64,000 nucleotides of DNA from positions 1 to 64,000 of the forward strand of contig CALWOP010000002.1 of NCBI GenBank assembly GCA_944383195.1, given 5' to 3'. The first letter of the stretch is position 1, and each line of letters starts with the position of its first letter. Position numbers and translations under genes: made by a program. This DNA comes from an uncultured Oscillospiraceae bacterium. GTDB taxonomy: Bacteria; Bacillota; Clostridia; Oscillospirales; Oscillospiraceae. Of this stretch, positions 52,303 through 61,358 are shown piece after piece. Below the pieces are notes generated by a model that worked only from the letters and a program-made list of their open reading frames with translations, did not search any database and was not told the DNA's origin.

Positions 52303-52308
52303 CGCCGG

Positions 52309-52731
52309 TTACGGTTTCACCTGGGTGCCGCACTCGTCACAGAACCGGGCATCGCCGGCCAGCCGCTTTCCGCAGTTGGTGCAGAAGACATACTCCCCCG
52401 ACACGGCGGCGGAGGGATTCACCTGAGGCTTTCTCTGTTCGCCCAGGATCTGCCGCTCCTCGTTCTTGATCTGCTCCAGCTTGGCTTTGAGGGCAGCGCA
52501 CTCATTGTTCAGGTCCTTGATCTTCTGGCAGTCGGCCTCAATTTCCTCCTGGTTGATGCTGCCGGCCAGCCAGCTGTTGTAATACTTCACGCCCAGAGCC
52601 GTTATCGCCGCATCCATTGCTTTCTGATTGTTGGAAATGGCCGTGCGGACCCGGCTGCTCTCCACCAGCGACTCAGACTTCACACTCACCGCCGCCAGGC
52701 TTTTGTCAAACGCATCTTTCCACAGTCCCAT
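52309..52731 (-). CDS. Coiled-coil protein with C-terminal zinc ribbon
   Basis: 140 residues, soluble. Mostly helical with a predicted coiled coil at about 62-95 (IEADCQKIKDLNNECAALKA), then a double-cysteine zinc ribbon at the C-terminus (FCTNCGKRLAGDARFCDECG). The ribbon is the same type that starts two membrane proteins of this cluster, so they may bind a common partner. Function unknown. Confidence 0.65.
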   Translation of the reverse strand: MGLWKDAFDKSLAAVSVKSESLVESSRVRTAISNNQKAMDAAITALGVKYYNSWLAGSINQEEIEADCQKIKDLNNECAALKAKLEQIKNEERQILGEQRKPQVNPSAAVSGEYVFCTNCGKRLAGDARFCDECGTQVKP

Positions 52732-52794
52732 ATGCTCACACTCCTAAATATTTTCTTATATGTTTCGTATCCTGTTGATAATCCTCGTTCTCGC

Positions 52795-54873
52795 TTACAG
52801 ATAGTAGCTGTCATAGTACAGGCTGTCGCTGGCCCAAATGCCGGTGACATCCCGGGCCAGGCGGACGCTCTCCTCCTTCTCCCACAGGTAGAGGTCGCCA
52901 TCGCTGATGTAGAGCATCCGAGCGTTGGGCAGGAAGACCACATCGGAAACATCGTCATCGATGCGCACTTCCTTTTCATCCTTCACCTGATAGAGGCTGC
53001 CCTCTCCGTTTTCCAGGTTTCGATCCTCCAGCTTGAAGATCGTCCCGTCCTCCAGCTGGAATACCGCGCCGGCATCCTTGGCCAGAACCGTGGTCTTACC
53101 GTCTTGATAGAGGGTCAGGTTGCCATAGCTGTAGTCTCCGCTCACATCCGCAAAGTAGTACAGGGCATCCTGGCTGCCGGTATAGCAAATGGAGAAATCA
53201 TCGCTCCCCAGCACATCGCCCAGCACCAGGGCGTTGTTCTCCACGGTGCAGCTCACGATCTCCGAGGTCTCTCCCCCAATCATAAGCGCCACATGGCCCT
53301 CGCCTGCGGGGTAAATCGACCAGACGTTGCTTCCCTCCTCAAGCTCCAGCTCCGATTCCACACCGTTCACATTTTGGTAGGTGACGGCCTCTTCCTCATA
53401 AATATAGTCATAGACATCATCGTAGTAATAAAGCTGTGCCAGCTCTACCACCGGCGAAACCTCCTGGCTGTGCTTCTGGTAGATATAGATACCACTATCT
53501 CCGCCCCAGGTGGGAATATCATCCAGCCCCTCGGCCAGGACGGTATCTATACCGTTTTCATAGCGGTGCAGGGTATAGGAGGTCACCTCATAGGGCGTGG
53601 ACTTCAGCTGTTCTCTGATGTAGTTGCGTCTTTCCACCTGGGACCAGGCCTCCTGGGCTAAATAGTAGGCCTCTGTATCGTATTTCTTCCAGCCCCATTC
53701 GTCTTCCCCAGTGAAAAAGTCCTCATACTTGGGCTCTTGCGCCGTGGCATCCGAGGCGGCCGAGGAATCCAAGACAAAATCATACAGGGTATGCTCCGTG
53801 GTCTGCGTGGTCAGGTAGGTAAACGACAGCTCGCCGCCCCCCACCTTCACATTGTTCACACTCCAGGCATCCTCCACCAGCAGCTGCTCGGTCTCACCCG
53901 GCTTTTTACTGTACACGTCGTATACCGGCATTTCGCTCCACTCATCCTGGCCGGCTTCGCCCTCGCCATAGAGCAGGACCTCCGCGTCCATTTCGCTGTA
54001 GATGCTCGCAGCCCCGGTCAACAGCTCTTCCGCCTCCGCGTCCTCCTGCAAGGGCATACGGAAAATCGTGAAGGTGCTGTCCGTCTCGTCCTGCTGTGTG
54101 TAATACACCGTTTTCTCTGTTTCATCCAGCGTATAGGAGTAAACCTCGTCGGCCAGCTTATAGTCGTGTTCCCCGTCATAGCAGTACAGATCTTCTCCGC
54201 TGCCGCTCTCCTTCATAAACACGATCCCGCCGTTCTCCAGTGTAGTATACTGGTAGGTGCTGACCTTGGAGGAAACCCGCTGCGGCCGCTGGCCGTCTTT
54301 TCCAAGGTTCGCAGCCTCAATGCAGTACAGGTCCGCATAGCTGCTGTAGTCCTGATCTGCCCCCTCAAAAAAATAGACATACTTCCCGTCGGGAGAGATC
54401 CAAACGGTGCCGCCCACCTTGTCGGTCAGCTGCATGGTTTCACTGTCCTGCTTCAGATCCGCTAAGTACATCAGCTCGCCGTCTTGCTGGGCATACAAAT
54501 AGAGCTCTTCACTCTTTCCCAGGGAAGAGAACAGGTTTACCGCTGCCACTACCAGCAAAACCACCACCACAGCCGCGCCGATCAGCAGCCCAATGGCCGC
54601 CTTGCCCCGATGCTTGGTCCCGCTTAAAATCGGCGCTGCCGCCGCTTCCGGCGCCGTCTGGGCGCCGTCGCTGCCGGTTTGGCTGGAATTGGGTCCAGCG
54701 GGCACTTCTCCCTGCCCCTGATTGGGGAACGGAACCTGCTCCGGCCCCCGCTCTGGCTGCACAACGGGTCCTTCCGACCCGGGTACAGTCTCCTCACGTT
54801 CCACCGGCTGACCGCAGCCGCTGCAGAATTTGGCGTTGTCTGCTAGTTGTTTTCCACAATTCTGGCAAAACAT
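52795..54873 (-). CDS. Zinc-ribbon, single-helix membrane protein with large beta-propeller-like outer domain
   Basis: 692 residues from ATG 54873 (AAAGGAGG upstream). Zinc ribbon at 1-24 (FCQNCGKQLADNAKFCSGCG), a Pro/Gln-rich linker, a membrane helix at about 98-119, and a ~570-residue outer part with many short Asp/Gly/Tyr strands (WISPDGKYVYFFEG, YSYTLDETEKTVYYTQQDE) that look like propeller blades. Same overall plan as the 566-residue protein. Its role is unknown; it may be a sensor or assembly factor for the exporter. Confidence 0.7.
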   Translation of the reverse strand: MFCQNCGKQLADNAKFCSGCGQPVEREETVPGSEGPVVQPERGPEQVPFPNQGQGEVPAGPNSSQTGSDGAQTAPEAAAAPILSGTKHRGKAAIGLLIGAAVVVVLLVVAAVNLFSSLGKSEELYLYAQQDGELMYLADLKQDSETMQLTDKVGGTVWISPDGKYVYFFEGADQDYSSYADLYCIEAANLGKDGQRPQRVSSKVSTYQYTTLENGGIVFMKESGSGEDLYCYDGEHDYKLADEVYSYTLDETEKTVYYTQQDETDSTFTIFRMPLQEDAEAEELLTGAASIYSEMDAEVLLYGEGEAGQDEWSEMPVYDVYSKKPGETEQLLVEDAWSVNNVKVGGGELSFTYLTTQTTEHTLYDFVLDSSAASDATAQEPKYEDFFTGEDEWGWKKYDTEAYYLAQEAWSQVERRNYIREQLKSTPYEVTSYTLHRYENGIDTVLAEGLDDIPTWGGDSGIYIYQKHSQEVSPVVELAQLYYYDDVYDYIYEEEAVTYQNVNGVESELELEEGSNVWSIYPAGEGHVALMIGGETSEIVSCTVENNALVLGDVLGSDDFSICYTGSQDALYYFADVSGDYSYGNLTLYQDGKTTVLAKDAGAVFQLEDGTIFKLEDRNLENGEGSLYQVKDEKEVRIDDDVSDVVFLPNARMLYISDGDLYLWEKEESVRLARDVTGIWASDSLYYDSYYL

Positions 54874-54942
54874 ATCGCTTCCTCCTTTTTCTTTCACAAC
54901 CCCCAACAGCACCGGCGTTTATCGCTGGATACTGTTTCCATC

Positions 54943-54970
54943 ATTATAGCATCCTTTTTCATATATTCAA
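54943..54970 (-). promoter_or_regulatory. Promoter of the zinc-ribbon/exporter operon
   Basis: Minus-strand TTGAAT (54965-54970), 16-base spacer, TATAAT (54943-54948). Confidence 0.65.
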
Positions 54971-55143
54971 CAAAAATCGGCCTTTTTCTCTCTGGTGCCG
55001 AGGATATAATATACAACGTCTATCTCTGAGCGGCTCAAATTTCTTTCCACGGGCGGTCCCCACAATAGACATCCAGACCGGCGGGCTTGAGCAAGGCCGT
55101 AGTCAGCCCCGTCCAAGCCCGCTTTCCCGCTGCATATTCATCC

Positions 55144-56667
55144 TTAGGCAGCCTTGTTGGTCTGGTCGGAATCTGAGATTCTGTGAAGCAGGCTTGCCAC
55201 TATGGCTGCCAGCCCAAGCAAACTCAAAAGGGCAGCGTCCAGTCCAATGCCCAGCAGGACAAACACCACGCCGGCTGCGAACCAGGGAAGCTTCGGCTGC
55301 CCCAGCGCAAACTGGAACTTGTACTCCCCGATGTGTTTGAGGGTCTCCGGCAGATTAAAGCCCTTGACGGTTTCCTCCAGCGTCTGTAAACCGGCGCCGG
55401 CCAGAGCCTTCCAGTCCACTTCCTGACTTCCGGCGGCAGCGCTCTGCTCTCCAGGCGCCCATTCCTCCGTCTTGGGACTTTCCACCCGGTACAGGAAGCT
55501 GCCCACGGTGAGACACCATCCAGCCGCCTGCATCGTATAGGGGACCAGAAACGCAAACAGTCTAAGACCAAGAGGATAGTAGCTATATTGATAAGATACG
55601 GGCAGCCCGGACAGATTCATCTGATACACAAGCAGCAGTACGATCCCAACGGCCAGGAGCACGGGCCGCGGCTTTTTCAGTACGTAGACACAGGGGGCTT
55701 GTCCAAAGCGAATGGTCTGCATGGTCCGAACAGCTTTCCCGTCCGGCCCTCTGGGCACTTTTTTCAGGGAACCGGCCACAAAGCAAATCGCCAGGAGGAA
55801 AAAGAATTTGGCAAAATTCTCCCCCGCATCATACACCGAGTACAGGCCGTACATGGGGCGGCACTGATAGCCGATGTAAACGACCCAAATGCCCAAAAGA
55901 AGCGCGATCACCGGCCGCTTCAGATAATAGAGTGTATAGACATACTTGCTGGGGGCCTTGGGGGGCTTGCTCCGCTGGACCGTGGGCTTTTTCACCGCCG
56001 CAGGCGCCGGGGCGGCCGGCTCGGGCACCGGGGCGCTTTCCGCGGAAGTATCGGGAGCGGTGCGGCTCCAGCCGGTTTTGGGCCGGGGAGCGTTTCTGGT
56101 GGTATACCACTGGAACACAAAGCCCGCCACGGACAAAATGAGTCCAAAGAAAATACCAGCCGGGGCATTGTCCACCCGAAACACGATCATGATGGAGATG
56201 CCTGCGATGAGGCCGGAGGGCAGCGCGGTAATGGCGATGATGTAGGGTCTGGCCAGGAAAATCCCCAGTGCGCCGAACAGAATCAAAACCAGGATCGCGG
56301 CCTCCCGGGGCTCTACAAGCGCAAACCACAGCAACGCGGGGATCGTTCCCGTATAAAAGAACACGCCGATCTGATATACCCGAAACGCCACAAGAGCGCC
56401 CGCCACAGCCATGAGCGGTGCAAACACGACCGCAAGCTGGGGAATGTTGATGATAACCGCAAACAGCATTCCCACAAAGAACCCCACGACCCCTCCGATG
56501 ATGGCCGTGAACAGCTTAAACAGCTTGAATCCAAAAAAGCACTGGATCAAGTGAATGACCGCCACAAAGGCCAGCACCATTCCGGCGCCTGTGGAAACGA
56601 TGTGGGATACGCTCTGACCTGCCTGGAGAAATGCTACGATGGCCTCCAAAGCTTCTTCCAGTTCCAT
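55144..56667 (-). CDS. Multi-helix membrane protein of unknown function
   Basis: 507 residues from ATG 56667 (GAGGTG upstream). About seven N-terminal helices form a DUF4203-like block (FGFKLFKLFTAIIGGVVGFFVGM), a Pro/Ala-rich cytoplasmic linker lies at about 200-240, and four more helices and two near the C-terminus follow. I do not recognise a catalytic motif. The gene is transcribed towards the zinc-ribbon cluster but is separated from it by 270 bases and a promoter. Confidence 0.6.
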   Translation of the reverse strand: MELEEALEAIVAFLQAGQSVSHIVSTGAGMVLAFVAVIHLIQCFFGFKLFKLFTAIIGGVVGFFVGMLFAVIINIPQLAVVFAPLMAVAGALVAFRVYQIGVFFYTGTIPALLWFALVEPREAAILVLILFGALGIFLARPYIIAITALPSGLIAGISIMIVFRVDNAPAGIFFGLILSVAGFVFQWYTTRNAPRPKTGWSRTAPDTSAESAPVPEPAAPAPAAVKKPTVQRSKPPKAPSKYVYTLYYLKRPVIALLLGIWVVYIGYQCRPMYGLYSVYDAGENFAKFFFLLAICFVAGSLKKVPRGPDGKAVRTMQTIRFGQAPCVYVLKKPRPVLLAVGIVLLLVYQMNLSGLPVSYQYSYYPLGLRLFAFLVPYTMQAAGWCLTVGSFLYRVESPKTEEWAPGEQSAAAGSQEVDWKALAGAGLQTLEETVKGFNLPETLKHIGEYKFQFALGQPKLPWFAAGVVFVLLGIGLDAALLSLLGLAAIVASLLHRISDSDQTNKAA

Positions 56668-57002
56668 TTCTGTCACCTCTAAAACATTTTTTCGGGGCTT
56701 AGGGGCTGCCCGGTACCCAAGTCCTGCCATTCCCATTTGCTGTCCGCGCCCCCCGGCCTTTGGCCGGGAGGCGGGGTGCGTAGGCAATGGTCAGGGTCTG
56801 GCCGTTGGGTAAAACCACAATCGGTCCTTTTGAATAGGCGCCCGCTGCCCCGCCTCTTACATGGTGAGCTTTGCCGCTCACGTCTATATGAGTCCCCAGG
56901 CCTGGGCCAGGTTTTATGAGGTTTCACTTTTTTTAAAAAAATTTTTATGGAACAAGAATGTGCGCTTTTTCGCCGCTTCGGTCGGCCATGGCCCGCCTAT
57001 TT
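56668..57002. other. Intergenic region with hairpins
   Basis: 335 bases. It contains a CCCCCGGCC/GGCCGGGAGG stem near 56745-56772, a GTGAGC/GCTCAC stem near 56866-56883 and a long A/T tract near 56928-56950. A 60-codon minus-strand ORF spans the hairpins but lacks a ribosome site. It is probably the leader of the membrane protein gene at 55144-56667. Confidence 0.5.
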
Positions 57003-58763
57003 TTACCTTTCCCATCCCTCCACTTCCGCTTGTATTTCGTAAGCAAGATCCCAATTAGCGGGATTCTCTTTGATCACAGGAAGTCCGCTGGGGACCACTG
57101 CTGTGTTTTCTTCGCTGAGGCAGCATATCTCCAGCTTGGTGCAGGCGGTCAGGGGCGTGAGATCATAGGGGACGTTATCATACAGGGTCACCGCCCGGAG
57201 ATTGGCCAGTCCGGCCAGCGGCGTAAGGTCAGTGTCCGGAAGATATGTAACACTCAGAAACTCAAGCCCGGGCGTTTGTTCCACAAACCCCAGCACAGGG
57301 GGGCCCTCCAGCCCTCCGGACAGACTTAAACTCCGCAGCTGGGGCAGCCGCACCGAACTTTCCACCTTTGTCCCCCCACTTAGAGGCGTTGCAATGCTCA
57401 GGCTTTGCAGATTGGTAAGCTGGGAGACATCCAAAAGATTGTCTCCATCGGCAACAAGGAGCAATGAGGTCAGAGAGGACTTTGTCTCCACCGGCGTCAG
57501 ATCCGTTCCGGGAGCAACCTTAAGGGACAAAATTCCCAGATTCGGAAATCGATCCAAAAAAGACAGGTCGCGCAAATACACCTGCGGCTCATCCCAAGCA
57601 TTTGTAAACGAATACAAGCTCTTTTGCTCTCCCACTGTCTCCAGCAGGGCTCCGTCATCGGGTACCAAATAGTCAAGTCTATCCAACTTTGTCAGCAGGG
57701 AGATGTCTTCCAGACTTTCCACCGCCGTTGTCCCCTCTTCCGCCTCTGGGTACAGTCCCTGTCCCCAGCTGGTTGTCATGCCGTCTTCCACCACATAGAG
57801 GGACCTGATCTGTTCCAAATCTTTCTCATGGATGTCCCCCTCCGGCTGATCCAGCAAGATACGAATGTTGTGCTCAAAGGCAGGGTCGGAGAAGGTCACC
57901 GCCGGCTGATGCAGCATCGCCGCAGTTCCTCCCACGGCCACTACCCCCGCTGCCACCATGGCGGCAATTTTGATCTTTAACGCACCGGCCACCGTTCCTT
58001 TTACCGCGGCGGCCCCTCCTGCGGCGGCTGATCCGCCTCCCGAAGCGGCGGCCGCCACACCCGCGCCTGCCGCTCCAGCCGTACCCAGCTGGGACGCGAC
58101 CGACTGCCAGGCCTGGAACAGCGCCTGAGAGCTGGGCAGCTCTCCTGCCGTCAGGCGGAACAGCACGCCCACCGGCACCAGGGAATGCAGCCGGATGCCG
58201 TCCCGGGCCTCCAGGGCCAGAATGCCCTCTTTCAGCTTCTTCCGGCCATAATTCAGCCGGCTTTTCACGGTCCCTTCCGAGCACTCCTGCACCTGAGCGA
58301 TCTGCTCCACCGGACACTGGGAAAAATAAAAGAGGATCATGCACTCCCGCTGTGCCTCCGGCAAATCATCGATCAGTTCCCTCAGCAGGCGGCGCGTCTC
58401 TCCATCGTCCGCCGCCGTCTCGGGGATCAGCTTCTCGTCCGGGTCCGGGATCGCGTCAAAAAAGCTGGTATCCTCCTCATCCTGCTGGGGTGAAACATAC
58501 CTGCCCTCTTTCCTCAGCAGTTTTCGGCAGCGGTTGGCCGCGATTTGGGCAAGCCAGTGCGTCAACGCCTGTGGGTCCCGAAGCTTCTCCAGGTTCTGCA
58601 TAGCGGACAGATAGGTGTCCTGCACCACGTCCATGGCCAGCTCCGGACGGCCGGTCAGGCGTAAGGCCAGCGCGTAGATTTGTTTGTTGGTCTGTTGGTA
58701 CAGCTCTCCCATCGCCTCCTGGTCCCCGGTCTGGGCCCGGCGAACCAGTTCTGTCATCTCCAT
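57003..58763 (-). CDS. ECF sigma factor fused to a membrane helix and leucine-rich outer domain
   Basis: 586 residues from ATG 58763 (GGAGGG upstream). Sigma region 2 (MGELYQQTNKQIYALALRLTG, AMDVVQDTYLSAMQ) and region 4 (LPEAQRECMILFYFSQCPVEQIAQ, SEGTVKSRLNYGRKKLKEG) occupy 1-185. A Gly/Ala-rich stretch at 225-260 leads to a helix at about 265-284, then ~300 residues with leucine-rich spacing (LTNLQSLSI, LPQLRSLSLSGG, LANLRAVTLYDN). The sigma domain would be tethered under the membrane. Signal unknown. Confidence 0.8.
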   Translation of the reverse strand: MEMTELVRRAQTGDQEAMGELYQQTNKQIYALALRLTGRPELAMDVVQDTYLSAMQNLEKLRDPQALTHWLAQIAANRCRKLLRKEGRYVSPQQDEEDTSFFDAIPDPDEKLIPETAADDGETRRLLRELIDDLPEAQRECMILFYFSQCPVEQIAQVQECSEGTVKSRLNYGRKKLKEGILALEARDGIRLHSLVPVGVLFRLTAGELPSSQALFQAWQSVASQLGTAGAAGAGVAAAASGGGSAAAGGAAAVKGTVAGALKIKIAAMVAAGVVAVGGTAAMLHQPAVTFSDPAFEHNIRILLDQPEGDIHEKDLEQIRSLYVVEDGMTTSWGQGLYPEAEEGTTAVESLEDISLLTKLDRLDYLVPDDGALLETVGEQKSLYSFTNAWDEPQVYLRDLSFLDRFPNLGILSLKVAPGTDLTPVETKSSLTSLLLVADGDNLLDVSQLTNLQSLSIATPLSGGTKVESSVRLPQLRSLSLSGGLEGPPVLGFVEQTPGLEFLSVTYLPDTDLTPLAGLANLRAVTLYDNVPYDLTPLTACTKLEICCLSEENTAVVPSGLPVIKENPANWDLAYEIQAEVEGWER

Positions 58764-58867
58764 AGTATCCCTCCATCGTACTTGCGCCCTTTCGGGCAAA
58801 GTGCCCACAGCGGTGCGCACACACAATATCACCGCCTTATGCAAGCAGCGCGGCGGTGGTTATAAAC

Positions 58868-58896
58868 AGTTTACCGTATACGCCGGAAACGTGCAA
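58868..58896 (-). promoter_or_regulatory. Candidate promoter of the fused sigma gene
   Basis: Minus-strand TTGCAC (58891-58896), 17-base spacer, TAAACT (58868-58873). Confidence 0.45.
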
Positions 58897-58912
58897 CCAT
58901 TTCACCTGCCGC

Positions 58913-58947
58913 AAGGGGGACCGTTTCAAAATCGGACCCCCTTTTTT
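58913..58947 (+). terminator. Rightward terminator without an upstream gene
   Basis: AAGGGGGACCG pairs with CGGACCCCCTT, with an A-A mismatch, then TTTT. It points rightwards; the only thing before it on that strand is the start of the divergent sigma gene, so it may end a small RNA. Confidence 0.6.
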
Positions 58948-59051
58948 GTGTAAGGCAGCACCGCTTCTCCACAAGCTCCAAACGCCGCCCCCGTTTCCTC
59001 CCATGGGCCGCTACGATTTCCGGCCAAGAAACGACGGATTTCGCTTTCCCA

Positions 59052-59080
59052 TAGACAACCGCCCCATCTGCTTTTATAAT
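59052..59080 (+). promoter_or_regulatory. Promoter of the AgrA/AgrC-like pair
   Basis: TAGACA (59052-59057), 17-base spacer, perfect TATAAT (59075-59080). Confidence 0.75.
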
Positions 59081-59139
59081 CATAATCGACTGCCGCCGAT
59101 TTTTGTATCATCCATGTCTCAGGGGAGGGGAAAGCCGCA

Positions 59140-59862
59140 ATGTATCAAATCGCTGTGTGTGACGACGAGGAAGCCATCCGCACGCAGATCATCCAGATCC
59201 TGGCCGCCCATCCCCAGCGGGACGCTTTTGGGGTGACTGCCTTTCCCAGCGGGGAAGCTCTGCTGGAGAGCCTGCGGGCGGGACAGACTTTTTTTCTGCT
59301 GATCCTGGACATTGAGCTGCAATCCCAGAATGGCGTGACGGTGGGAAAGCTCCTGCGGGAGGAATTGATGGACAATGCCACCCAGGTGCTTTACATCTCC
59401 GCCCACACCAAATACGCCATGGAGCTGTTTGATGTGCGGCCCCTCAACTTCCTGACAAAGCCGCTGGATGCCATAAAGCTCTCCGCCTGCGTGACCCAGG
59501 CCCTGGAGCTAACCCCAAAGCTGGACGCGGCCCTGACGGTTTTCTTCGGCAAGCAGGCCCAGCGGATTCCCCTGCGGGAAATCCGCTATCTGGAGAGCTA
59601 TCATAAGCGGCTGACCATTCACACCACACAGGGCGAGTGCATTTGCACCCAGCGCTTAGCCGATGTGCTCTCCGCCCTGCCCCAGCCCGACTTTTTCCAG
59701 ATCCATCAGTCCTTTGTGGTCAACGACCGCTATGTCCGGCGCATCCACTACGACCATTTGTCCCTGGACGACGGAACGGAGCTGTCCATCAGCCAGCAGT
59801 TCCGAAAGCAGGTGCGGGAACTGCTCTTCCGGCGTATTCCCCGGGGAGGCGGCCTGCCATGA
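59140..59862 (+). CDS. LytTR-type response regulator (AgrA-like)
   Basis: 240 residues. Receiver domain MYQIAVCDDEEAIRTQI with Asp in LLILDIELQSQNG and Lys in FLTKPLD, then a LytTR DNA-binding domain (IPLREIRYLESYHKRLTIHT, FFQIHQSFVVNDRYVRRI). GGGGAGGGG precedes the ATG. It overlaps the kinase gene by 4 bases. No AgrB/AgrD-type peptide genes are adjacent, so the inducing signal is open. Confidence 0.9.
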   Translation: MYQIAVCDDEEAIRTQIIQILAAHPQRDAFGVTAFPSGEALLESLRAGQTFFLLILDIELQSQNGVTVGKLLREELMDNATQVLYISAHTKYAMELFDVRPLNFLTKPLDAIKLSACVTQALELTPKLDAALTVFFGKQAQRIPLREIRYLESYHKRLTIHTTQGECICTQRLADVLSALPQPDFFQIHQSFVVNDRYVRRIHYDHLSLDDGTELSISQQFRKQVRELLFRRIPRGGGLP

Positions 59863-61135
59863 AAAGCCTGCTGGATATACTTGTCTACCTGTGCGCAGAC
59901 GTGATGCTGCCAACTCCCTGTACCGGCTGTACGGCATCTACTTTGACCGCAGCGGCGTGGACCGCCGCCTGGAGTATCTGGTCTACGGGGTATGCTGGCT
60001 GGCAAATTCCCTGAACAACCAGCTGGTGGGAATCCCCATGGTCAACGCCCTGGGAACCAGCGCGTCCCTGCTGGTTCTGACCTTCCTCTATCCGGGCAGG
60101 TTTTCCCAAAAGCTGGTGCGGGCCCTGGGCCTGACTTGCCTGCTCATGCTCTGCGAGGTACCCGTCTACGGTCTGCTGACGGCCCTGCGGGTATCGCCGG
60201 AGGCCAACGCCCAGATCGGCTCGCTGCTGGCGCAGCTGCTTTTGTTCCTTATCTCTCTGGTGCTGAAACAGGGGCATACGCCGCGAACTTCTCCGCAAAT
60301 TTCCCGGCTGTACTGGGCGGCCATTCTGGCCCTCCCCTCCGGAACCATGTTCCTTTTGCTGCTTCTCTGCCGGGAATACGCCCGGCTGGGCGGGGTGGTG
60401 CTGCTGCTGATCTCCTGCGTTCTGTTTCCCTTGAACCTGTTGACGTTCTACGTGCTGGATCGTCTGGAGGAATACAGCGCCGCTTACTATGAAGCGGAGC
60501 TGCTGGCCCGGCAGAACCGGGCCTACCAGGCCGAGTTTGAGCTGATGCGCCAGTCTGAGCGGCAGATCAGCGCCCTGCGCCATGATATGAAAAACCATCT
60601 GGCCGTACTGCGGGAGTATGCCGCCCAGGGGCGGCTGGACAAGCTGGAGCAGTATCTGAATACCTTTGACCAGAAGTTGACCCGCCCCGGTTTCGTCCAC
60701 ACCGGCAATCCTGACATTGACAGTATTTTAAATTACAAGCTGGGGCAGGCAGAGGCGGCCGGTGCCCGGTTGGAACTGGATGTGAAGCTGCCGGAGGGCT
60801 TTACGGCGAATGCCTTTGACCTGAATGTGATCCTGGGCAACCTGCTGGACAACGCGGTGGAGGCGCTGGCGAAAAGTCAGGAAAAGCTGCTGTTTTTCTC
60901 CCTGCGGGTAGATCGGGGCGTCTTCTTTTTGAACATCATCAACAGCTACGACGGCGTGACCCTCCAGACCCAGGGGCGCGACGGCCCGGTCTATCGCTCC
61001 CGCAAGGGCGGAGCCAACCACGGTCTGGGGCTCTCCATCGTCCAGCGCATTGTGGAGCAGTACCACGGCCAGCTTCGGATCGACAGTACCAAGTCTGTCT
61101 TTACGGTGGAAACCATTCTCTATCTGGAAGAATAG
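59859..61135 (+). pseudogene. AgrC-like sensor kinase with an apparent one-base deletion
   Basis: Starts at ATG 59859 inside the stop of the regulator gene (MKSLLDILVYLCADVM) but this frame stops at 60014. The protein continues in the next frame from about 59910 (ANSLYRLYGIYFDRSG). One extra base near 59905-59910 would give a continuous ~425-residue kinase. It has about six membrane helices, then a GHKL-type kinase: ISALRHDMKNHLAVLREY (phospho-His), LGNLLDNAVEAL and NHGLGLSIVQRI. Either a natural inactivation of the N-terminus or a sequencing error. Confidence 0.75.
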
Positions 61136-61156
61136 GCCCCGCCATTTTTCCCAGTC

Positions 61157-61215
61157 AAAAACGCTCTCACCCTCCCCTGGTATCGTCCAGCGGCTTTAGG
61201 GCAGGAGCGTTTTTT
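61157..61215 (+). terminator. Terminator of the AgrA/AgrC-like operon
   Basis: AAAACGCTC pairs with GAGCGTTTT, with inner CCCT/AGGG and CTGG/CCAG pairs, and a T run of six. Confidence 0.75.
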
Positions 61216-61261
61216 GCTGCCGGGCCTCCCCGCCATCCGGGCTTTCCTGGGCGCTGCCCCC

Positions 61262-61290
61262 TTGCAAGGTGGGCAAATCATCTTTATAAT
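61262..61290 (+). promoter_or_regulatory. Promoter of the second ECF sigma operon
   Basis: TTGCAA (61262-61267), 17-base spacer, perfect TATAAT (61285-61290), about 69 bases before the GTG start. Confidence 0.65.
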
Positions 61291-61358
61291 AAGGGCACTG
61301 ATAAAATTTGAGCACCCCCCGGTATCCGGGGGCATGGCATGATTCAGGTGGTGAAACT

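Larger units (their letters stand above)
58764..59139. other. Divergent region with an unassigned terminator
   Basis: 376 bases. A leftward promoter for the sigma gene (58868-58896), a rightward terminator (58913-58947) with no gene before it, and a rightward promoter for the AgrA-like gene (59052-59080). No convincing protein gene. Confidence 0.7.

Noticed and set aside
56699..56881. 60-codon minus-strand ORF
   Set aside because: No ribosome site, spans hairpins, no recognisable domain.
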